From Fusibacter ferrireducens (GTDB lineage: Bacteria; Bacillota; Clostridia; Peptostreptococcales; Acidaminobacteraceae): a DNA stretch of 64,000 bases. Both the position numbers and the translations under genes were made by a program. Below, piece after piece: positions 9,131 to 16,496 of this stretch (positions within the stretch are counted from its first letter, which is position 1; each line of letters starts with the position of its first letter). The notes under the pieces are model-generated. The model ran no database searches. It saw nothing but the letters and a program-made list of their open reading frames with translations, and was not told where the DNA came from. The stretch is from the NCBI RefSeq assembly GCF_015352425.1, contig NZ_JADKNH010000002.1, positions 171,169 through 235,168 of the forward strand. Reading direction: 5' to 3'.

Positions 9131-9199
9131 TATGGAAAGTTTGCTTTACATATTTACATTATATCGAATTAAAGAAAAATGTCAAGCTAGCTTTCCATA
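9131..9199 (-). promoter_or_regulatory. Promoter of the XRE operon flanked by 21-bp inverted operator arms
   Basis: On the minus strand TTGACA (9180-9185) and TATAAT (9158-9163) are separated by 16 bases. The promoter is bracketed by an imperfect inverted repeat, 9131-9151 against 9179-9199, identical at about 17 of 21 positions (TATGGAAAG...GCTT.ACAT). One arm overlaps the -35 box, the other the leader. This fits autorepression by the XRE protein. Confidence 0.75.
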
Positions 9200-9228
9200 A
9201 AAACAGCAGACGAAATTTATCGCCTGCT
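9196..9228 (-). terminator. Possible intrinsic terminator
   Basis: Minus strand: AGCAGGCGA (9228-9220) pairs with TCGTCTGCT (9213-9205), followed by GTTTTT. It would stop transcripts coming from the amidase-like remnant before they enter the XRE promoter. Confidence 0.5.
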
Positions 9229-9426
9229 AAAAGTCATATCAATAATCTCATATAACCTGCTTCAAAAATTAGCAACTACTTGCATAATTCAATTTTTCTT
9301 TTTCTAATTCAGAATAAGATTGCTCTTTCCTCCTTGCAAATATGTGGTGTTGACAAATAGTCCGAATCGCGATCCCGTTTCACATCTTCTTTAGGAGCAT
9401 CATTTAGTACTATTTGAACACCTTTA

Positions 9427-9817
9427 TTATCGGTACTTAAAAGTTAAGGAATCGCCCTCAGAGGCGTATGACAGGTTACCGTAATGAGGGTTGCCATATG
9501 GGCCAATCATCGAACTATTGCTGCGTTCGATAAGCTCGGCAAAACCGCATACGTTATCCCATACACATTGTGAGGCAAAATTTTGGCAATCTTCAGATGC
9601 TTCCCCAAATAAATTATTTATTGTATTAGTCTTCCGCATAATCTATTGCAACACTATTATCGTATGTCCAAGCATATAAGCTTCTTGCGACTCCCGCATC
9701 TTTCTTGTTTAACAGCGGGGCAACTGCAGTACTGGCGTTTAAAGCAGCCTTCTGTTCTGCCTCTGCGGTAGCCTTAACAATCGAAGCAACGGCTTTGAAA
9801 ACACTTAGAGATTTCAA
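9427..9817 (-). pseudogene. Frameshifted amidase-domain protein remnant
   Basis: Two overlapping frames (9626-9817, then 9427-9639) read as one broken protein: an Ala-rich helix, then SLYAWTYDNSVAIDYAED, a frameshift near 9630, then EDCQNFASQCVWDNVCGF. D-C-x-N-F-x-S-Q after an Ala/Tyr-rich segment is the signature of the putative amidase domain (PF12671 type) of secreted clostridial proteins. Both ends are missing. The product would have been a secreted cell-wall enzyme. Confidence 0.6.
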
Positions 9818-9929
9818 AGTCTGTGCTAGAGGCTTTTTGGATGTGACTTAAAGAAAATGAAAAAATGCTCTCTTTAAAATAATAGAGCTTTATATACAGG
9901 ATATTTTTATCCTGATCTTCGTTATCCGG

Positions 9930-10118
9930 TCACAACGACTGCTCGGAGTTCAGTTCAGGGTTGCTTTTATCCATGGCAGACTTAATCATTTCAAGTGACG
10001 GGTTAGCGTAAATCCTGGTAGCCTGAGTTGATGCGTGACCAAGTCTTCTGGAAACCAATTCAAGTTCAATGTCCCTCTGGTAAAGGTTTGTTGTTCTTGT
10101 TCTTCTAAACAAATCCAA
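9930..10118 (-). pseudogene. C-terminal fragment of a tyrosine recombinase/integrase
   Basis: The 62-aa frame contains RRTRTTNLYQ, ELVSRRLGHASTQATRIYANPS, i.e. the Arg of the catalytic box, the LGHAS(T)xxT motif and the nucleophile Tyr of a phage-type integrase. Everything upstream of the R-x-x-R box is missing; the homology stops near 10118, next to an oppositely oriented integrase N-terminus. A relic of a mobile element. Confidence 0.75.
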
Positions 10119-10172
10119 ACGTTTGGATTATATTTTTAAAATCATCTATGCTTTTATGCAGGAGGTGATTTA

Positions 10173-10438
10173 ATGGATATAAAAAAATTACAAATAACTT
10201 GTCCACATTTAATCGAATATATGACGGCTGCTGAATATTTTCCACATTATATTCGATTGCTCAAAACAGAAATGAACATGCATGTAAGATTCGGTGCTAT
10301 GAAACATCATCATCTGAAATGAGAAGACGTTATCGGTTGTATTATGGTATTCTCAAACGATTTGATGAAAATAATGAATATCCAAAAGACGTAGAATATA
10401 CTATATCGCTGGAAAAATATATGATGCTGCCGGAATAA
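10173..10438 (+). pseudogene. N-terminal fragment of an integrase, frameshifted
   Basis: ATG at 10173 stands 4 bases after a perfect GGAGGTGAT. The first frame (to 10322) begins MDIKKLQITCPHLIEYM; the second (ATG 10319 to 10438, overlapping as ATGA) reads MRRRYRLYYGILKRFDE. Together they resemble the N-terminal SAM-like region of a clostridial tyrosine integrase broken by a frameshift. Catalytic parts are absent. It points away from the integrase C-terminal fragment next to it. Confidence 0.5.
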
Positions 10439-10454
10439 GAAAAAATCTGGTGAA

Positions 10455-10639
10455 AGAAAGACCATAGGTTAAATCATGAAGCTATATTTAAAGTTGCAAA
10501 CTCAAGACTTGGTTGGTACAAGAAAAGTGGAATGAATATAGTGAATTTTATTTTAAATCCAAAATTACTTGAAACAAAAGTAAAGGATGGAGCATGTTTA
10601 CTCAATACTTTACAATACTATCTAAGAAGTGTTGAAATG
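10455..10639 (+). pseudogene. C-terminal fragment of a group II intron maturase/reverse transcriptase
   Basis: The open stretch reads FKVANSRLGWYK, then a spacer and LLNTLQYYLRSVE before the stop. This resembles the last about 45 residues of intron-encoded proteins (VANSRKGYWRIS...LTN..L...YY). It ends 9 bases before a domain V-like sequence, exactly where an intron-encoded protein should end. The catalytic RT domains are gone. Confidence 0.55.
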
Positions 10640-10647
10640 TAAGTTGT

Positions 10648-10720
10648 AGAGCCATATACGAGACCCGTACGTACGGGTCAATGAGAGGACAGTAATACGA
10701 GTTATTATTTCTCTACTCTA
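10648..10720 (+). ncRNA. Group II intron domain V/VI remnant (intron 3' end)
   Basis: AGAGCC at 10648 is followed by ATACGAGACCCGTACGTACG and TGAGAGG, closely matching the catalytic domain V of bacterial group II introns. The part GACCCGTACGTACGGGTC (10662-10679) is a perfect palindrome. The following stretch ends TCTCTACTCTATT, like the usual ...CTACTCGATT intron 3' end. With the maturase tail just upstream this is the 3' remnant of an intron; the 5' part is missing. Confidence 0.65.
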
Positions 10721-10784
10721 TTTACAAAATAGCCTATAATATAGTTGTTAATTACAAAATAGTACAAGTATTAACATATAAGTA

Positions 10785-10813
10785 TTGACATGTAAATAAC
10801 AGGGATATATACT
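10785..10813 (+). promoter_or_regulatory. Near-consensus sigma-A type promoter
   Basis: TTGACA (10785-10790), 17-base spacer, TATACT (10808-10813). It points toward the broken RiPP remnants at 11.4 kb, with no intact gene in the intervening about 590 bases. Confidence 0.5.
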
Positions 10814-11405
10814 TAATGTGCGCAACGTTATACTTATGAGTACTCTGGATACAAAATAAAATTATAGACCAGCTAATAAAATGAGTGAACCAACTGTTCA
10901 ACTGAATATTCTTTTCAAATAGACCACTAAGTCCGATGTGTATTGCCCACCCGATCTGAAAAATGGGACCAGTAGTTCCGGTGGACTGATCATTAATGAT
11001 GTATCATACAATTTTGACTAAGTTCATAGTTATTTAACGTGAAAACAAACAAGATTTACTGATGAAAAGTTGAAAGCAGTATGCAATGTATCAACTTAAT
11101 TGACTTGAATAATGGGGGGAATCATGTCGCTAATATTCGATAATAAAACATGGATCTTGACGGGACCCTTCAGTTGAAAATGCTTAAGAGCTGCTCAGAA
11201 TAACCTGAGAAAGCGTTTAATTATACAGATAACATTATTAGTTAGGCAACGTTATAGAATGGTCATGCTTAGATGTACAACAATATTCCATATAGTATTT
11301 GTAGCTTTCAATTTTCTCAATAATGAAGTGATTAATAGACAAGAATGGGTGGTCTAAAAAAATGTACCCACTGGTCTCATTCATCGGAACCACTGCTCAA
11401 TTTAG
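10814..11405. other. About 590 bases without an intact gene; IS-end-like debris
   Basis: All frames are short. Pieces such as GGGACCCTTCAGTTGA (near 11161) resemble the ends of the IS21-family element at 15.7-18.1 kb, and 11348-11376 matches a sequence at 15472-15500. I read this as decayed insertion-sequence DNA. Confidence 0.4.
11348..11376. repeat. Short repeat shared with 15472-15500
   Basis: GGTGGTCTAAAAAAATGTAC-CCACTGG here corresponds to GTGGTAAAAAAAAGTACCCACTGG at 15473. Both have the look of insertion-sequence termini. One copy sits directly before the truncated RiPP precursor, so it may mark the event that removed the leader. Confidence 0.5.
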
Positions 11406-11537
11406 TCTGGAATACTCATTCAACCACAAGATATTGGCTGCTTGGCATGTGCCGGATGCGTAGGTTGTCCTATTTGCGGCGGCGTAACTGTAGTTTTGGG
11501 TACTGCTGGCTTAGCAGCAGTTGACTTTTCATCGTAA
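11406..11537 (+). pseudogene. Leaderless Cys-rich RiPP precursor core (sactipeptide-like)
   Basis: Between an in-frame TAG at 11403 and the stop TAA at 11535 the frame encodes QPQDI, then GCLACAGCVGCPICGG, then a hydrophobic tail VTVVLGTAGLAAVDFSS. Five Cys clustered at the N-side and small or hydrophobic acceptor residues at the C-side is the layout of thurincin H/thuricin CD-type sactipeptide cores. No ATG, GTG or TTG exists in the open frame, so the leader and start have been lost. A canonical terminator follows 12 bases after the stop, and a PqqD-like gene remnant comes next, which supports a RiPP cluster. No radical SAM gene is present in the window. Confidence 0.5.
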
Positions 11538-11549
11538 TAGTATAAAATT

Positions 11550-11578
11550 AGAAGCCAGCTTTTGTTGGCTTCTTTTTT
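11550..11578 (+). terminator. Intrinsic terminator after the RiPP core
   Basis: AGAAGCCA (11550-11557) pairs perfectly with TGGCTTCT (11566-11573), followed by six T. RiPP precursor genes are often followed by such a hairpin, which limits expression of the downstream maturation genes. Confidence 0.85.
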
Positions 11579-11589
11579 AGGAGGATCTT

Positions 11590-11830
11590 ACGCATTTATA
11601 TTTTGATAAAAGCTTGGAGATTCGTCTTCTTCGAAATGAACTCATAATTCTTTTTGTAAATGACAATGACAAACCCGCTCGTGAAAAAAACACGAAGAAA
11701 ATTGCAACTCAACAAAACAGCCTATGAGATTATTGATCTGATAGATGGTTCAAAAACTAAAGCCGAAATTACACAATATTTTATTGACAAATATAAAGTT
11801 TCTCAAAAGGATAGTCAGTATTTACTGACG
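11590..11830 (+). pseudogene. PqqD-like (RiPP recognition element) gene, start codon lost and frameshifted
   Basis: AGGAGG at 11579 is followed 5 bases later by ACG at 11590 where an ATG would be expected. From there one frame reads LYFDKSLEIRLLRNELIILFVNDNDKP. A one-base indel around the A-run near 11683 shifts to the frame reading KKTRRKLQLNKTAYEIIDLI and then DGSKTKAEITQYF. The second part is a typical PqqD/RRE helix set (LN.TAYEI.DLIDG..T..EI), which binds RiPP leaders. With both lesions corrected the domain is nearly complete. Its 3' end runs in frame into an ABC permease segment at 11831, a deletion fusion. Confidence 0.6.
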
Positions 11831-12481
11831 GTAGGCATTCTTTTAGTGCTTTCGCTTTACTCAATAAATGGTTTAGTGTCTGGTAAGATGTCTGAAGTAA
11901 TGTCTATATATAGCTATTATCTTATCAACTTCTTTAATGTTTCATTAATGATGGGAGTACTATTGACTTCTACTGCTATATCTGAGAAAACCAGTGGTAG
12001 ATGCGAATATTACATGGCGAATAATATTAGTCTTAGCAAGATTGGAAAAGTTTTTAGCAATACTACATTCGTATTAGTCATTTTACCGGTCTTGCTTCTT
12101 AATATAATTACTTATATAGTCTGCTATTTCGTTAAAGAATCTATGATTGAAGTCTTTTTTAGGAGTAGTACTTTTCACTATTTGTTGATTTTGATCATTT
12201 TTGCATATTTCTTCAGTAACTTTCTGGTCACTCTTGTTTTATTGTTAAAAGATCCCCAAAGAATGAGGACATTATTAACTCTGACTACTATTATATTGAT
12301 AAATGCCTTTTCGATTCCTGCAAGGTTTCTATTTGAAAATGGTATTCTGCAAACCGCTACAGGCACTGCTAACGCTTTTATCATAATCGTGCTAATCATA
12401 ACGCTAGTAGTTATTTTAATTAACAAGTTGATGTCAAAAAAATTGTCCGTTGAGAGAGTTATTCTATCCTATAGGAATTGA
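11831..12481 (+). pseudogene. ABC-2 type permease, 5'-truncated and fused to the PqqD remnant
   Basis: The frame that opens at 11660 changes character at codon 58. From there it has about six hydrophobic segments (LLVLSLYSING, LINFFNVSLMMGVLL, FVLVILPVLLLNIITYIV, YLLILIIFAYFFSNFLV, LLTLTTIILINAF, AFIIIVLIITLVVILI) with a cytoplasmic TAISEKTSGRCEYYMANNIS loop, as in ABC-2 permeases that export peptides. The first helix and N-terminus are missing. It was probably the exporter of the RiPP system; no ATPase gene remains. Confidence 0.6.
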
Positions 12482-12527
12482 TTTATTATCTTAATATTAA
12501 CATTTTGATTAATATTAGGATAATTAG

Positions 12528-13049
12528 TGTAAACGGCAAACACCGGAATTCACAAAACGCACCTTATACCAATACTTCGAGGATAAAGCCGATCTTTATC
12601 TTTCGGTATTGCTCTACCACTATCAGAAAATGGTAGATTCTATTGAGAATACCAGTTATTCCGGGAAAAATGGATTGGAGATTTTAACACAAAACATTTA
12701 TGGTCAGTATGCCTATTACAAATCCCATCCTGAAGTCTTTTGCATTATGTATGATATCGGTAATGTAAGAGCTCAAACCACTAACCCTAAGATTAACGAG
12801 TTTCTGTCACTGGACTTAAAAATAACAAATTCTATAAAAGTTATTATTGAAAACGGTCAGGTTGACGGTAGTATTTCAAATGCAAAAGATGCCTTAACTA
12901 CGACTCTTCATTTCAAATTCTTCTTAACCGCCATTTTTGACAAACTTATTATCACTGGCAGTAATTATGCCAAACATATAGGAAAATCTGAAGATGAATT
13001 TGCTAAAGGCTTATTAGAACTCGTTATTGATACATTAAGAATTCATTAA
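12528..13049 (+). pseudogene. TetR-family regulator lacking the start of its HTH domain
   Basis: After an in-frame TAG at 12525 the sequence enters TetR homology at TKRTLYQYFEDKADLYLSVL, the recognition helix and the turn after it. It continues through a helical C-terminal ligand domain ending TLRIH at 13049. Helices 1-2 of the DNA-binding domain and the start are missing. A shorter product from TTG at 12609 could be made but could not bind DNA. It probably once regulated the neighbouring exporter. Confidence 0.65.
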
Positions 13050-13057
13050 ATATGAAA

Positions 13058-13090
13058 CACCGGTAACTTACGATTAAACTGTTACCGGTG
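13058..13090. repeat. Perfect 10-bp inverted repeat
   Basis: CACCGGTAAC (13058-13067) and GTTACCGGTG (13081-13090) with a 13-base loop, lying at the junction between the TetR fragment and the GNAT fragment on the other strand. It could be a terminator without a clear T-run for the TetR gene. Confidence 0.5.
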
Positions 13091-13200
13091 CCGACTTCGT
13101 ATGCCTTCAACAATGCTGTCAAAACCAGCTGCTTACCCACGCCTTTCTTTTGTGCCGATGCCAACACACCTAATTTTGCTAATTCACATACGGTTTTATC
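13091..13200 (-). pseudogene. GNAT acetyltransferase fragment
   Basis: The minus-strand frame reads CELAKLGVLASAQKKGVGKQ, then LVLTALLKAYE: the acetyl-CoA binding motif A of GNAT enzymes (E.AKL.VL...KGVGK.L). Upstream the frame is broken by stops and the C-terminal part is absent, cut at the inverted repeat. Confidence 0.5.
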
Positions 13201-13375
13201 CTATTTGAGCAACACAACCGTTCTAATGGACAAGTACTTTTCAAGCCCTCCTTACGAAATCGAGCGAAAATTTTCCTGATGCTCATCAAGATACTCGACA
13301 ATCCGGCTCAATGTTCGCTCTTATCCGACGAAGGTAACACAGCGGTGTTTCCTTTTGATATTTTTCGGCCCCAAA

Positions 13376-13450
13376 ATCGGCTCAGAACCACTACGTGTCA
13401 TCAAAACCAAGCACTCCACATGCTTTGAGTAGACAAAAATGATTTTGTGA
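13376..13450 (-). other. Attachment-site-like core A inside a HVEC-tail coding remnant
   Basis: The core TCCACATGCTTTG lies at 13415-13427. On the minus strand the surrounding frame reads IIFVYSKHVECLVLMTR, like the C-terminal HVE(C/T)VVL tail of 23S rRNA methyltransferases of the RlmD/RumA type, a known target of serine-recombinase elements. The right flank is nearly identical to the site at 18479; the bases left of the core (GCAC) match the site at 23806. Confidence 0.5.
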
Positions 13451-13479
13451 GAATCCAATACCCCCTTGCTAGTAAATTA

Positions 13480-14427
13480 TCAATTATCTCTATATAGCGA
13501 AAGCGTATCTTCCATTTTCTTTATAAGCATATCCTTTAAATCCTGCGGTTCAATGATCTCTGCATCTGAGCCAAAGGTTGCGATCAATGATGCGATATAA
13601 GAAAGTTCTCTCTTAGAAACGCGTTGATACAATATACCTGTATTTTTACTATTCCAAACAATTTTTGAAAAGTCAAAAAAGGAATTTGAAAAATCCCTAA
13701 CTGCCTTTTGGCTGATACGTAACACGAGTTGGCAAGAATCTTCCGGCAATATGGTATCTCTCTGTTCCATCCATTGCGCCATTGTCGGGAGCTTAACACT
13801 TCCTGCGTTCCCCACTTTTAAAGAAAAAACCCTATCTACCCGGAAGAGATTAATTCTCTCATGATTGAGATCATATGCAGGAAAATACCAATAGCCGTTT
13901 TCTGAATATATTCCGAGTGGAATTGCTTTTTTATCTTTTTTGCTTTCCAAAGAATCATAGGAAAAAAATATTATCTGCTTTGCAATAGCAGCACGAAAAA
14001 TAGATTTAAGAAAAGGACTTTTTTCTACTCGATATGGAATTTTCATAGATATATACTTTTGTATACTGCTGAGCTTTTCTTGTAAGGGTTTGGATACTTG
14101 GGATATAAGTTTATTTATGACCGAATCAATTTCAGCTTCGTAGGGTATGTCCTGATATTGTTTCAGAGATTCATAAGTGAAAATAATTGAGGCAGTTTCT
14201 TCTTCAGTAAATGAAATAGGCGGTAACATTTCACCATGAAGCATAGTGTATCCTCCATTTCTTCCAACTTCGGAATAAAACGGAACGCCCATTTCGGTTA
14301 ATTCCAGTAAATCCCTCTGGATTGTACGGAGGCTGACGTTAAATTCATCAGCCAATTCTTGTGCTGTAAAAATCTTTTTCCGATTGATATATAGCCACAT
14401 ATCAATCAATCGTCCCATTTTTGACAT
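13480..14427 (-). CDS. WYL-domain transcriptional regulator (YafY/YobV type), 315 aa
   Basis: An N-terminal HTH_11-type winged helix (FTAQELADEFNVSLRTIQRDL, residues 18-40) is followed by a WYL ligand-binding domain (about 135-210, with YWYFPAYD and RINLFRVDRV) and a C-terminal WCX extension. The start ATG at 14427 follows GAAAGGA. It is divergent from the alpha/beta hydrolase gene, which it probably controls through a shared 88-base intergenic region containing a GACA/TGTC palindrome. Confidence 0.9.
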   Translation of the reverse strand: MSKMGRLIDMWLYINRKKIFTAQELADEFNVSLRTIQRDLLELTEMGVPFYSEVGRNGGYTMLHGEMLPPISFTEEETASIIFTYESLKQYQDIPYEAEIDSVINKLISQVSKPLQEKLSSIQKYISMKIPYRVEKSPFLKSIFRAAIAKQIIFFSYDSLESKKDKKAIPLGIYSENGYWYFPAYDLNHERINLFRVDRVFSLKVGNAGSVKLPTMAQWMEQRDTILPEDSCQLVLRISQKAVRDFSNSFFDFSKIVWNSKNTGILYQRVSKRELSYIASLIATFGSDAEIIEPQDLKDMLIKKMEDTLSLYRDN

Positions 14428-14450
14428 AAAAAAAATCCTTTCAATATCAT

Positions 14451-14486
14451 GACAGTAATTGTCGTAATTTGAGTATACAATATAGT
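14451..14486 (+). promoter_or_regulatory. Divergent control region: palindrome overlapping a promoter
   Basis: GACAGTAATTGTC (14451-14463) is a palindrome with GACA/TGTC arms. It overlaps a possible -35 (TTGTCG, 14459-14464) that is 16 bases from TATAGT (14481-14486), placed correctly for the hydrolase start at 14516. A likely operator for the WYL regulator. Confidence 0.4.
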
Positions 14487-14515
14487 TATAAATAAATCAA
14501 AAAGGAGTGATTCAA

Positions 14516-15397
14516 TTGTTCACTGAGAATCAGAAAGCGCACCCACTTTTTACACACCAAAATATTGCCGTTAATGGTATTCCTATTCATATTACAGAAG
14601 CAAGTCCAACAACGAGGCCCTCTATACTCTTCATTCACGGTTGGCCAACTAGTTGGAAAGAATTCGAATCCGTTATGACTGTACTTTCTAATAACTATCA
14701 TGTGATTGCTATGGATTTGCCTGGTATAGGAGATTCAAAGATTCCACTGCAGTCATATCGCAAAAGCAACATATCAAATTATGTCCTTGGCTTATTAGAT
14801 ACGATGGATATTAAAGATGTTACTCTTGTGGGATGTGATTGTGGCGGACAAGTCGTATATGCTTTTTTAAAAAAATTTCCGCACAGAGCTTCCCGAGCAA
14901 TTATTATGAATGTTGCTATCCCCGGAGTTGAGCCGTGGGAAACTGTAAAGAATAATCCTTATATTTGGCATTTTAAACTTCATCTTATTTCAGATTTGCC
15001 GGAAAAATTAGTACACGGAAAGCAATTGGAATACTTTTCATATTTTTATGATACCTTGGTAGGTAAAGGTAATCGAATAAGTGATGATTTTAGAAAGTGT
15101 TTTTCAGATGCATATTCATCTTTGGAGTCATTAAAATCTGGTTTTGAATTATATAGAAATTTTAGTAATGATGAAAATGACAATATGAGCCAAAAAGAGG
15201 TTGCTATCCAGATACCTGTTCTCTATTTGCGCGGCGAAGATGAGCCAGTAAATATTGAAACATACATCAAGGGGTTCCGTGAAAATGGGTTCAAAAATGT
15301 TAAGTCAGCCATTATAGAACATTGTGGACACTTTTCAGCTATGGAGCAACCTGAAAAAGTTGCTTTGGCAATTAAAAATTTTATTATAAGTAAATAG
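14516..15397 (+). CDS. Alpha/beta hydrolase, epoxide hydrolase/haloalkane dehalogenase-like
   Basis: The fold is recognisable from HGWPTSW (oxyanion region HGxP, about residue 43), the nucleophile elbow VGCDCGGQ with Asp as nucleophile (about residue 105), the acid loop GEDEP and the catalytic His in HCGHFSAMEQP near the C-terminus. Asp at the elbow (G-x-D-x-G-G) points to epoxide or haloalkane hydrolysis rather than esterase chemistry. I chose the TTG at 14516 (GGAG 8 bases upstream); an in-frame GTG at 14507 has no room for a ribosome site. The substrate is unknown. Confidence 0.85.
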   Translation: MFTENQKAHPLFTHQNIAVNGIPIHITEASPTTRPSILFIHGWPTSWKEFESVMTVLSNNYHVIAMDLPGIGDSKIPLQSYRKSNISNYVLGLLDTMDIKDVTLVGCDCGGQVVYAFLKKFPHRASRAIIMNVAIPGVEPWETVKNNPYIWHFKLHLISDLPEKLVHGKQLEYFSYFYDTLVGKGNRISDDFRKCFSDAYSSLESLKSGFELYRNFSNDENDNMSQKEVAIQIPVLYLRGEDEPVNIETYIKGFRENGFKNVKSAIIEHCGHFSAMEQPEKVALAIKNFIISK

Positions 15398-15404
15398 CGC
15401 ATTC

Positions 15405-15441
15405 AGCACTTTCGTTACAATTTTGCACGAAGGTGCTTTTG
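15405..15441 (+). terminator. Intrinsic terminator of the hydrolase gene
   Basis: AGCACTTTCGT (15405-15415) pairs with ACGAAGGTGCT (15427-15437), one G-T pair, followed by TTTTG. It starts 8 bases after the stop codon. Confidence 0.85.
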
Positions 15442-15471
15442 TCTATAGAAACCACTGAATGCCAATATACA

Positions 15472-15500
15472 AAGTGGTAAAAAAAAGTACCCACTGGGCA
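15472..15500. repeat. Short IS-end-like repeat, second copy
   Basis: Partner of 11348-11376 in the same orientation. The remaining bases between 15442 and 15702 hold no gene I can support. Confidence 0.5.
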
Positions 15501-15749
15501 CTTTCTAAATTAAATTTCATCTGCTATCTCAAGCAATAGAGCCCCATTTGAGATGCTTGTGTTTTCTTAGAATTCTGACAACTCACTCTTTTAAATATCC
15601 TGCTCGCGTGATTTATCGTTGACAGCTTTTGGCTCAAATCTTGTTGTTTTATTGAACAGTCAATAAAGATGCTGTTTAAACCCATTGAGTTCTTTATGGT
15701 ATTGTCAACTGAAAAATGGTCCACTCAATCGATTGAAAAACGGGCCAAC

Positions 15750-16496
15750 TTATTCTTTTGTTTTCAGCCATGCCATTGTTTCTTCAAAGCGAACGCTGTT
15801 TTCCAGTGAGATATCTAAGATGTGTGCTTTATGAGCCAATCGATCAACAAGAGCACCTGTCAAAAGCGTATCTCCAAAGACCTCATTCCAGCGCTCAAAA
15901 CTAAGGTTTGTGGTAATGACGATGGAACCTTTATCATTTCTGTTTGAAAGTAAATTGAATAAAATTTCTGATCCTGATTTATCAAATGTGATATAACCCA
16001 GTTCATCCAAAATAACCAGATCGTATTTTTCAAATTTGCGTTTATACGAATTAAGCTGATGCTGACTAAGTGCTTCTTTCAGCTCGATGACTAGGTTTGG
16101 TACTGAAACGAACAAAACGGATTTTCCTTCTAGGATCGCTTTCATTGCAAGACCTATTGAATAATGTGTTTTACCCGATCCTGGTGTACCAATCAGAATG
16201 ATGTTTTCCTTTTTTTCAATGAATTCAAGCTTTTCAAGTTCATCAAACTTGGGCCAGAATTCCCTATGATATTTGTTTCTACTAAAGTCTTCAAGATAAC
16301 GAAAATACGGGAATTTAGCCTGTCTAATGCGGGTCTTAATACCATTATTTCGTCTTAGTTCAGCTTCTCTTATGAGTATTTCTGTTAGAAATTCTTCGTG
16401 TGTCATATTTGTGTGTAGTGCTTCGGCAAGAATTTCTTCATGAAAAGCTTTTATATAAGGCAATTTCAACTGGATTGCTAAACGTTCAATACTCAT
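15750..16496 (-). CDS. istB: IS21-family helper ATPase IstB
   Basis: A DnaC-like AAA+ ATPase with Walker A IGTPGSGKTHY, Walker B LVILDELGYITF and sensor ITTNLSFERWNEVFGD, full length at 248 aa. It assists the IstA transposase by target selection and complex activation. Its ATG overlaps the istA stop as ATGA and has AAGGAGG 9 bases upstream. Confidence 0.95.
   Translation of the reverse strand: MSIERLAIQLKLPYIKAFHEEILAEALHTNMTHEEFLTEILIREAELRRNNGIKTRIRQAKFPYFRYLEDFSRNKYHREFWPKFDELEKLEFIEKKENIILIGTPGSGKTHYSIGLAMKAILEGKSVLFVSVPNLVIELKEALSQHQLNSYKRKFEKYDLVILDELGYITFDKSGSEILFNLLSNRNDKGSIVITTNLSFERWNEVFGDTLLTGALVDRLAHKAHILDISLENSVRFEETMAWLKTKE

Noticed and set aside
13088-13279. Plus-strand 63-aa open frame
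   Set aside because: The minus strand of the same bases encodes a recognisable GNAT motif A; the plus frame is its shadow.
15524-15724. Minus-strand 66-aa open frame beside the IS21 end
   Set aside because: No ribosome site, no family, and its start lies inside the IS terminus.
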